A stretch of 6,242 nucleotides of DNA, from the NCBI GenBank assembly GCA_002591625.1, contig PCDB01000040.1:65007-71248 (forward strand), in the 5' to 3' direction. This DNA is from Porticoccaceae bacterium (GTDB taxonomy: Bacteria; Pseudomonadota; Gammaproteobacteria; Pseudomonadales; Porticoccaceae). Under the pieces are notes generated by a model. That model had not been told where the DNA came from, made no database searches, and was given only the letters and a program-made list of their open reading frames with translations. Positions 1 to 6,242 of this stretch are shown piece by piece. Every line of letters begins with the position of its first letter. Positions within the stretch are counted from its first letter, which is position 1. The translations under genes were made by a program, and so were the position numbers.

Positions 1-2
1 TA

Positions 3-158
3 CTGGAAAACACCCTATTAGATTTCCTACCATACCAAAAAAATAATGTCATAATGTTCATGGCGACAAAAAATCTGCCTTGCAAGCGAACGCTGCTAAG
101 CAACGCTTTTTGGATGCACAGGGCCTGCTTTCTTGAGCTGAATAAGAATTTGAAGTGA
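3..158 (+). CDS. C-terminal tail of an unrecognised protein (partial)
   Basis: A reading frame is open from the left edge of the window to a TGA at 156-158, giving 51 codons. It enters from outside the window, so its start and full length are unknown. The tail is rich in aromatic, Met and basic residues, including the short stretch FWMHRACFLELNKNLK at the end. I recognise no domain or family motif in it and assign no function. It lies in the same direction as trmL, 33 bases upstream, which would suit a shared transcript. An open frame of this length can occur by chance in AT-rich DNA. The opposite strand is also open across this stretch in one frame, so the call is tentative. Confidence 0.4.
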   Translation: MENTLLDFLPYQKNNVIMFMATKNLPCKRTLLSNAFWMHRACFLELNKNLK

Positions 159-191
159 CCTATATCGAATGGTCCATTCTCTGCATGCCCA

Positions 192-689
192 ATGTTAAAA
201 AAATTTAAAGAAGAATTAATATTGCTAGATATAGTTCTCTATCAACCCGAGATACCCCCAAACACGGGAAACATTATCCGCTTGTGTGCCAATACCGGCT
301 TTCATCTGCATATTATCGAACCGATGGGTTTTGATTTAGACCATAAGAAGCTTCGCAGAGCCAGTCTTGATTACAGAGAGTTTCAAGGAATTAGAACATA
401 TAAAAACTGGACCCAATACCGTGCAAGCAATAATAGTGTATGCTACGCATTCAGTACGAAGGGCACATGCCACTATTCAACTATCCGATTCAATGCGGGC
501 GATCAGTTATTATTCGGCTCAGAGACGAGGGGTTTACCCACCAAGATCCGTGAGGAAATTGGTTCTAAATTTCTATTTAAGATCCCTATGATATCAGGCA
601 GTCGAAGCTTGAATCTAAGTAATGCTGCAGCTATCGTGGCATATGAAGCTTGGCGGCAACTCGAGTTTGCAAATAGTCAAAAATCCTAG
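192..689 (+). CDS. trmL: tRNA (cytidine/uridine-34-2'-O)-methyltransferase TrmL
   Basis: This is a SPOUT-class methyltransferase that uses SAM to methylate the ribose 2'-OH of wobble nucleotide 34. In E. coli the targets are the tRNA-Leu species with CAA and cmnm5UAA anticodons. It is cytosolic and acts as a dimer through the trefoil knot. Numbering from ATG 192, visible signatures are the N-terminal PEIPPNTGNIIRLCANTG block (19-36), GSETRGLP (109-116, where E. coli has GPETRGLP) and the knot motif IPM...SRSLNLSNA (131-145), followed by YEAWRQ. Length is 165 residues from ATG 192. A TTG at 222, preceded by a weak purine-rich stretch (AAAGAAGAA), would give 155 residues. That N-terminus, MLDIVLYQPEIPPNTGN, matches E. 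coli TrmL (157 residues) almost residue for residue, so 222 may be the true start. The extra ten residues from 192 (LKKFKEEL..) are not family-like, and no Shine-Dalgarno is visible upstream of 192. Family assignment is very secure; only the start is open. Confidence 0.95.
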   Translation: MLKKFKEELILLDIVLYQPEIPPNTGNIIRLCANTGFHLHIIEPMGFDLDHKKLRRASLDYREFQGIRTYKNWTQYRASNNSVCYAFSTKGTCHYSTIRFNAGDQLLFGSETRGLPTKIREEIGSKFLFKIPMISGSRSLNLSNAAAIVAYEAWRQLEFANSQKS

Positions 690-754
690 GATATGGGCGT
701 TTATGCGATGACCGCTTTTGGGTTTTGACTGGTTAGCACTGGAATCAATTTAAT

Positions 755-1291
755 ATGAAAACAGAAATTGGTTTATTTTATGGCAGTACCACCTGCTACA
801 CTGAAATCGTTGCAGAAAAAATCTGTGAGACCATAAACCATATGCTTGGACCTCAAACTGTTCGGCTTCATAACCTCGCCTTTGACTCGGTTTTGCTTAT
901 GACCAATTACAATTATCTGATTATGGGAATCCCAACATGGGATTATGGGGAGCTTCAAGAGGACTGGGAGACGCAGTGGGATGCATTAGGTACTATTAAT
1001 CTCAGAAGCAAATCCATCGCTCTTTTCGGTTTGGGCGATCAAATAGGATATCCGGAATGGTTTCAAGACGCTTTGGGATATTTATGGCACAGAGTTGTGC
1101 ATCTTGGAGCAACTACTGTTGGTGAATGGCCAAACACTGGCTATGACTTCATTGAATCAAAGGCTCTAAATGGAGAAAAAAACGTTTTTGTTGGACTCGC
1201 TCTTGATGAGGAAAATCAATTTGAAATCATTGACGACCTTATTTTTCGTTGGTCGACACAAATTGTCACTGAATTTGGCTTGTCGCCTTGA
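755..1291 (+). CDS. fldB: Long-chain flavodoxin, FldB type
   Basis: This is a small soluble FMN protein that carries single electrons at low potential, in place of ferredoxin, from a flavodoxin reductase to acceptor enzymes. The order of motifs is typical. A phosphate-binding loop GSTTCYTE lies at residues 10-17; the Cys in the loop where FldA-type proteins have Gly is the FldB pattern (E. coli FldB has GSSTCYTE). IPTWDYGELQEDW (59-71) holds the Trp expected to stack on FMN, and FGLGDQIGYPEWF (91-103) holds the Tyr on the other face. The long-chain insertion follows (about 120-145), and then FVGLALDEENQ (145-155). At 178 residues it is close to E. coli FldB (173). ATG 755 is chosen because the family N-terminus begins a few residues before GLFYGS; the upstream GGAAT is a weak, rather distant ribosome site. 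It lies 65 bases after trmL and 69 before mnmC in the same direction, so co-transcription is plausible. No physiological partner is evident from the sequence. Confidence 0.92.
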   Translation: MKTEIGLFYGSTTCYTEIVAEKICETINHMLGPQTVRLHNLAFDSVLLMTNYNYLIMGIPTWDYGELQEDWETQWDALGTINLRSKSIALFGLGDQIGYPEWFQDALGYLWHRVVHLGATTVGEWPNTGYDFIESKALNGEKNVFVGLALDEENQFEIIDDLIFRWSTQIVTEFGLSP

Positions 1292-1335
1292 ATCATCAAG
1301 TTGCCGTGGGAAAAGCCTTCGTCAAATTAATAGCC

Positions 1336-1344
1336 TGATATAAG
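1336..1344 (+). promoter_or_regulatory. Possible extended -10 promoter for mnmC
   Basis: TGATATAAG in the 69-base gap between the flavodoxin gene and mnmC matches an extended -10 element: TGn followed by TATAAG, which agrees with TATAAT at five of six positions. No convincing -35 hexamer sits 16-18 bases upstream; extended -10 promoters can do without one. Transcription from here would begin near 1351, leaving a leader of only about ten bases before the GTG at 1361. This is a pattern match only. Confidence 0.25.
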
Positions 1345-1360
1345 ATTTATAACCACGCAT

Positions 1361-3277
1361 GTGCCAAAAAAAAAAATTATCCAAAACAACCACCTCTCAG
1401 GCCGTTGGGAGAAGTTAAGTAGAACTCAAGCTATTTTTACTGTGGGCGAGACAGAATTTAATTTCGGTGAAAACTTTTTTAGTTTCGTTGAACTTTGCAA
1501 GAAAAAAGTCAGCTCTGGCCCACGCTTACATTACTTGGCTGGCATGCAAAGCCCGACGCCAAAAGATTATCTAGAAAAATTGATCGATATGAATAATTTG
1601 TCAACTGATTCTGCTAAATATTTAATGCATCACTTTCCTCAAAGTGTCGAGGGTTTGCATGTATTATCTGTTTTAGATGATCAAGTCAGACTTAGCCCTC
1701 TGATAGGTAACTCCCAAAAATTATTCAGGGGGCTGGGAAAATACATCGATCCGAATATACGACGCAACAAAAAACCGACGGTCGACGCTTGGTTCATCAA
1801 AGAATCTCAAACCTCCAATAGTCAAATGTGGTCAACTCTAGCTCGACCCTCTTCAACTGGGACCAGCTTCTTAATCGTGACCGAGATGCCCAATACCACA
1901 CAAAAACGCCCCGCAGAAGCAGGGTTCGATTCTGAAATTAAGGTAAAAACAGGGCCTAAATTGTCAACTGTTAGTGGCAACTACGCGGCAACCGGCGAAA
2001 CTAAGCCTATCGTTAATAGAGTTCTCAACTGGCAAATCGACAAAGCCTGGGAAAAAAAAACAGCAAGCAATGAAGTAACTGTTTTGGGCGCGGGTATAGC
2101 CGGTTGCACAACTGCCTATGCCCTTGTAAAGCGGGGTTATAGGGTGAATTTGATCGATCGGCATGCAGTACCAGCATGTGAAGCATCTGGTCATCATCAC
2201 TCAGTACTTTACCCAAAACTATCATTTGAAAATGATCCAATTCCAAGAATAAATCTTCATGCAATTCTCTATGCAAGCAAGTATTACCAGTCGTTTTGGA
2301 ACGACAAGGTTGGAAAAAAATGTGGAATCTTATTACTGCCCCGGAGCAATGTCGAAGAAAAACAATATAGAGCAATTTCCGAACACACAACAAACTATGA
2401 AGAGTTCGTGAGATTTGTGGCATCGAAAGATCTCGAAGCTATTTCAGGCATTCGACTGACTTCAAATAGCGGATTATTTTTCCCTAATCTGGGCTGGCTG
2501 CCCTCTGTTGAGGTCTGTCGAAAATTAATTACTCAATCCGGTATACACATCGTTCAGAGCGATATTGAAAAGATAATTTATAATGAAAAACAGGAATCAT
2601 GGACTCTACTTGATAGAAAGGGCTCCAACATAAAAGAAAGCCCAATTGTTGTGCTAGCTTGCGCATATGGATGCCGACAGTTTGAACAAACCAAATATCT
2701 TCCTCTTAAAAAAGTCCGCGGTCAGATATCTTATTTGCCTGTCACAGGCACGAGTAAAAAGTTAAAAACTATTGTCTGCGGGCACGGATATTTGTCTCCA
2801 GCCGACAAGACTGTCCATTGTTGCGGCGCAACATACGACAAAGATATCATTGATGAATCAATTAGGATAAAAGATCATGAAAGAAATCTAGATACTATCT
2901 CTAGAACCGATACTGAGTTGGGGAAAATTTTCTTGGCCACGTCAGCTAAAAGTCTTTCCGGATGGGCGCAATTTCGCTGCACCACGCCAGACTATTTGCC
3001 AGTAGTGGGGCAAGTTCCGGACGTTAAGCGCATGGTTGAGGATTTCCGTGTCCTTCGGAGCAATGCTCGAGCTTCGGTTAACGCAAAAGGTTCTTATCTT
3101 AAAAATCTGTATATAAACTGTGGATTAGGCTCAAGAGGCCTCAGTTACGCGCCACTAACAGCCGAAATTCTTGCTAGTGAAATCGCTAACGAGTTCCCTC
3201 CTATGGAAACAGACTTAAGGCTTGCAATGCACCCAGCTCGATTTATCATTAGGGACCTAAAGAAGCGACGATTATGA
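1361..3277 (+). CDS. mnmC: MnmC-type tRNA U34 modification protein with degenerate methyltransferase half
   Basis: Standard MnmC is a cytosolic fusion. The C-terminal FAD oxidoreductase (MnmC1) turns cmnm5(s2)U34 into nm5(s2)U34, and the N-terminal SAM methyltransferase (MnmC2) turns that into mnm5(s2)U34, downstream of MnmE/MnmG. Here the oxidase half (about 237-638) looks functional: GAGIAG FAD loop (243-248), RGQ (453-455), GYLSP (476-480), RCTTPDYLPVVGQVPD (539-554) and GLGSRGL (588-594). The N-terminal half is still alignable but has lost its active site. The SAM loop ESGFGTGLNF of E. coli is ETEFNFGENF (30-39), the SFEKFPL acidic motif is AGMQSPT (60-66), and DAWFLDGFAPAKNPDMW has become DAWFIKESQTSNSQMW (142-157). 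About 50 N-terminal residues are also missing (638 versus 668 in E. coli overall). Near the FAD site the usual ASGNxxG is ASGHHHS (275-281). The start is GTG 1361, because an in-frame stop at 1331 blocks extension; it is followed by 11 A (1366-1376), and an ATG at 1359 lies in another frame. No clear Shine-Dalgarno is seen. I infer an oxidase-only enzyme. Confidence 0.88.
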   Translation: MPKKKIIQNNHLSGRWEKLSRTQAIFTVGETEFNFGENFFSFVELCKKKVSSGPRLHYLAGMQSPTPKDYLEKLIDMNNLSTDSAKYLMHHFPQSVEGLHVLSVLDDQVRLSPLIGNSQKLFRGLGKYIDPNIRRNKKPTVDAWFIKESQTSNSQMWSTLARPSSTGTSFLIVTEMPNTTQKRPAEAGFDSEIKVKTGPKLSTVSGNYAATGETKPIVNRVLNWQIDKAWEKKTASNEVTVLGAGIAGCTTAYALVKRGYRVNLIDRHAVPACEASGHHHSVLYPKLSFENDPIPRINLHAILYASKYYQSFWNDKVGKKCGILLLPRSNVEEKQYRAISEHTTNYEEFVRFVASKDLEAISGIRLTSNSGLFFPNLGWLPSVEVCRKLITQSGIHIVQSDIEKIIYNEKQESWTLLDRKGSNIKESPIVVLACAYGCRQFEQTKYLPLKKVRGQISYLPVTGTSKKLKTIVCGHGYLSPADKTVHCCGATYDKDIIDESIRIKDHERNLDTISRTDTELGKIFLATSAKSLSGWAQFRCTTPDYLPVVGQVPDVKRMVEDFRVLRSNARASVNAKGSYLKNLYINCGLGSRGLSYAPLTAEILASEIANEFPPMETDLRLAMHPARFIIRDLKKRRL

Positions 3278-3287
3278 CCCGGATCCA

Positions 3288-4499
3288 CTAACACTGAATT
3301 AAGCCTGACGCTGCCGCTAGGCTTCGACGAAGAAGTTTAGCACTAGATGCATGATCACCCATTGCTGCCTTGGCTTCAGCTAATTCAAATAGCACCTCGG
3401 GATTCGGACTCAAGCTCATGGCTTTTTCCAGGTAATCACATGCTTGCACGAACTTCTGTGAACGAGCGCAAACTCTCCCTAAAGCTAATAGCAAGGTTTT
3501 GTCGTCGGGAAATCTAGACAAAAACTTCTCCAGCGATTCTCGATTCGCCTCGCTTAATGGATGATTCAACCTACCGAGGCTCTCAACAAAATCGTGATGC
3601 CATTGCTCATTCAGATGCCTGAGTAGCATTTTTTGCGCGTCATCACCAAGACCTACACGGTCAAGAGCTCTTGCATAACTCGAGACAAGCTCAGGAGAAG
3701 ATCTGAGATCTTTAGGCACATCTAGCCAGAAATTTCTGAGCTCTTTTTCATCCCATTCAATCGACGACGTGGATTGACACACAACTTTAGAAAGTAGACC
3801 AACATAGACTTCCATTTCAATAGATCTAATCTTTGCCTTCGAAATATTCTTGGATGAACGCAACAACTTTACATTGCCCATCGCGGCACCCCAATCGCAC
3901 TCGCGAACATATGCTTTGACCAGCTCCGGTAAAATTAAGTTTTTGTCTCTATCAGATGAATATAGCTGCTGAAAAATGGTTAGTGCTTCTCGCGTTTGAC
4001 CTGCACTATTCAATAAATCAGCTAAAACGTAGTCTGCCTCCATAGAGAAAGATGGATATTCAACTTTTGTGCTTTGCAGAATTTCTATTGCTTTTTCTAA
4101 ATTGCCTCCGAAGGCCGAAGCCCGGGCGGCAAGTTGCAAATTAATCTCCGGATTAGAGGATTCTTTTGCACTTTTAAGCAAGTTTTCTGCTGCCAAATCC
4201 CAATGTCCAAAGCAATAAGCCTGGAGCCCTTTTTTACTCAGGTAGAGACTTTTCCTATTGACCCAATTCTTCCGCCAAGACAAAAATTTAAGCGGGTTTC
4301 TCAGCGGAATCGTCAACCACCACAAGAGATATAAAATAATAATAGACAATCCATATAATATCACCGCCATCCACAAAGTCATTTCCAACACAATCTGATC
4401 GAAGCTAACCAGAACATATCCTGAATTTCCCGAGAGAAAGAATACAGACACAGCACCCAGTAGCAGCGAAAACATCAAACTGATTAGAAGTCTTCTCAT
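3288..4499 (-). CDS. hemY: HemY, inner-membrane TPR protein of haem biosynthesis cluster
   Basis: This is the proteobacterial HemY protein (HemY_N family plus TPR), not the Bacillus HemY protoporphyrinogen oxidase. The family sits in the inner membrane and is genetically tied to late haem synthesis, but its biochemical role is not settled. Two membrane helices are visible, about residues 4-22 and 40-64, joined by the family pattern SGYVLVSFDQIVLEMTLW (24-43). A basic stretch follows (RNPLKFLSWRKNW), then a long helical repeat region. Clear TPR-like helices are at about 95-180 (AYCFGHWDLAAENLLKSA) and 333-396. The length of 403 residues is usual for the family. The ATG overlaps the hemX stop as ATGA, and no Shine-Dalgarno precedes it, so translation is probably coupled to hemX. 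The gene ends only 10 bases from the convergent mnmC stop. Confidence 0.93.
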   Translation of the reverse strand: MRRLLISLMFSLLLGAVSVFFLSGNSGYVLVSFDQIVLEMTLWMAVILYGLSIIILYLLWWLTIPLRNPLKFLSWRKNWVNRKSLYLSKKGLQAYCFGHWDLAAENLLKSAKESSNPEINLQLAARASAFGGNLEKAIEILQSTKVEYPSFSMEADYVLADLLNSAGQTREALTIFQQLYSSDRDKNLILPELVKAYVRECDWGAAMGNVKLLRSSKNISKAKIRSIEMEVYVGLLSKVVCQSTSSIEWDEKELRNFWLDVPKDLRSSPELVSSYARALDRVGLGDDAQKMLLRHLNEQWHHDFVESLGRLNHPLSEANRESLEKFLSRFPDDKTLLLALGRVCARSQKFVQACDYLEKAMSLSPNPEVLFELAEAKAAMGDHASSAKLLRRSLAAASGLIQC

Positions 4500-5593
4500 T
4501 TGGGCAACTCTGCTAATTCTGGCCGCCGCAGCAATTTGACAGCTCGTTTAACAGCTGCTGACGAACCTTCAATATTTACCGGCGCACGGAGGATATTCAT
4601 TTCCGACAGCTGTCGCAGGGCATCAGAAAGTTCCGACGCTTCTTTATTAGAATCAAAATGCCTATCGAGATGGTTCCCTGCCTCTATCAAACTGATGCTA
4701 AATATATTTTGCTGCCCATATAAAAGCCCAGCCTGAGCATGCCTGATTAAAGAAAACAAAGCCTGTTGGGACGTAATCAGTTGCTCCATGCTCAAAAGAG
4801 GTTCAAGATCCTTATCTCGATGAGAAACAATAATCAAACCAGAAAATTTTTGGACGATCTGATTCCATACGTCCCTCGCCCTTAAATTTTGGTCTGATGC
4901 TTTGGATTCATTTAGAGTTTCGGCAGTTGAAAATTCATCATTGGACATCAGATTTTGGGCAGGGAGAGACTCAAGCCTTGCAATATCACCCGCCAGACTT
5001 GATAGCTTGGAGTAAATTCCTTCTACATCAACTTCCTTCAAAAGGCTCAATGCTGTCATATCGCGATCAAGGGCTTCTCTAGTTGGCAGAAATCGATCAT
5101 CGTCTAGCTCTATAAAAAGCGTGTCGATTCTTTTTAAAATGGAGAGTGTCTTTTCGGGCTTACTGTCTATAAATGATTGAAGCTCAGCTAAGCTCAAGAG
5201 ATTTGAAGCCTGCCATATTAAACCATCATGGTTGCTATACACCCCTAGTTTAGCCAAATTTTCGATATTCAAATCCAGCAAAGTCTGCAACCGCGTTAGT
5301 TCGGCATTGATATTTTCAAAATTTACTGCATGGGCTGCAATCTTACTATCGAGCAGTGACTCCATATTGGTAAAACTCTGGTTGGATTCTTTTGCTGAGG
5401 TCAATCTAGTTTCTATTTCAGATAGCGCTCGTTGAACAGAACTCAGTTCAAACGCCAAATACCATCCCAGTCCACCCAATGAGGCCAGAATTGAAAAAAC
5501 CATAACGAACTTTAAGCGCGATATCGCCTTAAATTTTTGAGTTCGATCTGGAGGCTGAATCACGGAATTTTTCTCTGTCTCCGCTTTGTCCAT
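4496..5593 (-). CDS. hemX: HemX, single-pass inner-membrane protein of the hem operon
   Basis: HemX family protein (PF04375 type). It is often labelled uroporphyrinogen-III C-methyltransferase, but it carries no SAM-binding methyltransferase motif, so that label should be treated as a historical misnomer. The layout is typical: a polar cytoplasmic N-terminus (1-27), one membrane helix at about 29-49, then a periplasmic part starting with a probable coiled coil (about 50-115, rich in Glu, Leu and Ser). The conserved helical C-terminal domain includes the QAGLLYGQQNIFSISLIEAG block followed by LDRHFD. Its 365 residues are slightly shorter than E. coli HemX (393). The start at 5593 is supported by a strong ribosome site, AGGAG, six bases upstream. 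It lies 61 bases downstream of hemD and overlaps hemY by four bases. The role in tetrapyrrole synthesis is inferred from operon position. Confidence 0.92.
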   Translation of the reverse strand: MDKAETEKNSVIQPPDRTQKFKAISRLKFVMVFSILASLGGLGWYLAFELSSVQRALSEIETRLTSAKESNQSFTNMESLLDSKIAAHAVNFENINAELTRLQTLLDLNIENLAKLGVYSNHDGLIWQASNLLSLAELQSFIDSKPEKTLSILKRIDTLFIELDDDRFLPTREALDRDMTALSLLKEVDVEGIYSKLSSLAGDIARLESLPAQNLMSNDEFSTAETLNESKASDQNLRARDVWNQIVQKFSGLIIVSHRDKDLEPLLSMEQLITSQQALFSLIRHAQAGLLYGQQNIFSISLIEAGNHLDRHFDSNKEASELSDALRQLSEMNILRAPVNIEGSSAAVKRAVKLLRRPELAELPK

Positions 5594-5599
5594 ATTCCG

Positions 5600-5604
5600 C
5601 TCCT
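5600..5604 (-). promoter_or_regulatory. Ribosome binding site of hemX
   Basis: On the minus strand AGGAG lies six bases before the hemX ATG (5593-5591). It is the clearest Shine-Dalgarno in the window and fixes the hemX start. hemY, next in the operon, has no comparable site and relies on the ATGA overlap. Confidence 0.8.
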
Positions 5605-5654
5605 CATCATGACTATGCCCGATAGCGTGAAATATTTTAAGTTAACTCATTTTT

Positions 5655-6242
5655 TTACAATGCGTCTTTAGTCGACTTAAGCATTGCTGCAGGTAAAGCA
5701 CTCTCTGCCACCACTACTCGCTCGTACCCCAACCCTCTCGCGATACCGGCCACTCGGGCACTTGGCACAATGACACATATGCGATCGACGGATGTCTCCG
5801 GCGGTTTCCCCATGGCCTCGAGCAACTGGCCGCTATGCGCAACCAAACAATCTACCAAAGGAAGTTGAGAACGCGCCAGTGCTAGCTTTGTCTTGTCTAT
5901 GAATCGCTGGTACAGCTCGCAAACACTTACCAATGCGCCCCGCTCCTTTAACTCGATTGTTAAATCTTCTCTTCCGCCCTTTCCTCTGAAAATCGCCACT
6001 TTTTTATCCGTCAAAGGTTTTAATTGCGGCATCGAAAGAAGACCTTCGGTTGTCAACATTGTTTTTGGAGATGCAACATTGCTCACATATTTGCTCAACA
6101 ACTGCCCCGTATTCTGACCCACACATAGGTATTGCACACCCTGAGGTAATGTCGGCCATGTATGCTGGAGAGAACTAACGCCGAATTTTACCGCATTACC
6201 ACTAATAAATATCGCGAAATGATAATGCTCGAAATTTTCTAT
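5655..6242 (-). CDS. hemD: Uroporphyrinogen-III synthase HemD (partial, N-terminus outside window)
   Basis: Cytosolic enzyme that closes and isomerises hydroxymethylbilane to uroporphyrinogen III, the branch point to haem, sirohaem and cobalamin. The frame is open from the right edge (195 residues seen) to TAA at 5657-5655. A GTG at 6137 could be read as a start, but codons upstream of it, through the window edge, continue the family fold: FAIFISGNAVKFG matches E. coli FALSQHAVAFA, and HTWPTLPQG corresponds to its KWPRLPDY. The gene is therefore truncated by the window, not short, with roughly 50-60 residues missing. The second lobe shows KKVAIFRGKGGREDL followed by ELKERGALVSVCELYQR, matching ILRGNGGREL and the CECYQR region of E. 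coli HemD, and ends with GYERVVVAESALPAAML. It is the first visible gene of the hemD-hemX-hemY unit; hemC would be expected just beyond the window. Confidence 0.93.
   Translation of the reverse strand: MENFEHYHFAIFISGNAVKFGVSSLQHTWPTLPQGVQYLCVGQNTGQLLSKYVSNVASPKTMLTTEGLLSMPQLKPLTDKKVAIFRGKGGREDLTIELKERGALVSVCELYQRFIDKTKLALARSQLPLVDCLVAHSGQLLEAMGKPPETSVDRICVIVPSARVAGIARGLGYERVVVAESALPAAMLKSTKDAL

Noticed and set aside
725..754. Promoter-like TTGACT, 18-base spacer and TTTAAT just before the flavodoxin gene.
   Set aside because: The -10 hexamer ends one base before the ATG at 755, so transcripts would start inside the gene and lack the start codon. The protein N-terminus from 755 matches the family, so a later start is unlikely.
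1361..1930. Frameshift or deletion error as the cause of the odd MnmC N-terminus.
   Set aside because: Residual motifs before and after the changed sites stay in one frame (RLHY, VDAWF, MW, AGF), so the losses are substitutions and indels in multiples of three, not a shifted stretch. Only the extreme N-terminus near the A run could be affected by an indel.
2025..2423. Long open frame of 132 codons antisense to mnmC.
   Set aside because: It lies wholly opposite the well-conserved FAD domain of mnmC, and its Cys/His/Leu-rich product has no recognisable motif. It is best explained as a coding shadow.
3301..3324. Inverted repeat AAGCCT/AGGCTT with a 12-base loop just after mnmC, a possible terminator.
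   Set aside because: The stem is only six pairs, the loop is large and no T-run follows on either strand. It lies inside the hemY coding sequence.
6135..6137. GTG that could serve as an internal start giving a short HemD.
   Set aside because: The codons upstream to the window edge continue the HemD family sequence without a stop, so the gene is cut by the window and does not start here.

Overview
The window looks like a chromosomal segment from a moderately AT-rich gammaproteobacterium. The basis is the hemD-hemX-hemY order, the FldB-type long flavodoxin and the MnmC and TrmL homologues, all of which resemble Enterobacteria/Pseudomonas-type proteins at motif level. I see no rRNA, tRNA, mobile element, CRISPR array or clear long repeat. 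The sequence alone does not fix genus or species.

Layout: two blocks run tail to tail and meet at about 3280. The left block is on the plus strand. It holds the tail of an unrecognised reading frame (3-158), trmL (192-689, true start possibly 222), an fldB-like flavodoxin gene (755-1291) and mnmC (1361-3277). The right block is on the minus strand, read from the right edge: hemD (uroporphyrinogen-III synthase, cut by the window end; 5655-6242), hemX (4496-5593) and hemY (3288-4499). hemX and hemY overlap by ATGA, and only 10 bases separate the mnmC and hemY stop codons.

Functionally, the left block centres on the tRNA wobble base. TrmL adds a 2'-O-methyl group at position 34 of leucine tRNAs. 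MnmC finishes the (c)mnm5 side chain on U34 of other tRNAs. The flavodoxin between them is an electron carrier with no demonstrated role in either step. The right block is the gammaproteobacterial haem (tetrapyrrole) cluster, with one soluble enzyme (HemD) and two inner-membrane proteins of incompletely known role (HemX, HemY).

The most notable point is in mnmC. The C-terminal FAD oxidoreductase half keeps most family signatures. The N-terminal SAM-dependent methyltransferase half is shortened by about 50 residues and has lost essentially every recognisable SAM-binding and catalytic motif, yet it remains an uninterrupted frame of about 190 codons fused to the oxidase. This predicts an enzyme that can strip the carboxymethyl group (cmnm5 to nm5) but cannot add the final methyl. 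Its start region is also odd: a GTG start directly followed by an 11-A run, with an overlapping ATG in another frame.
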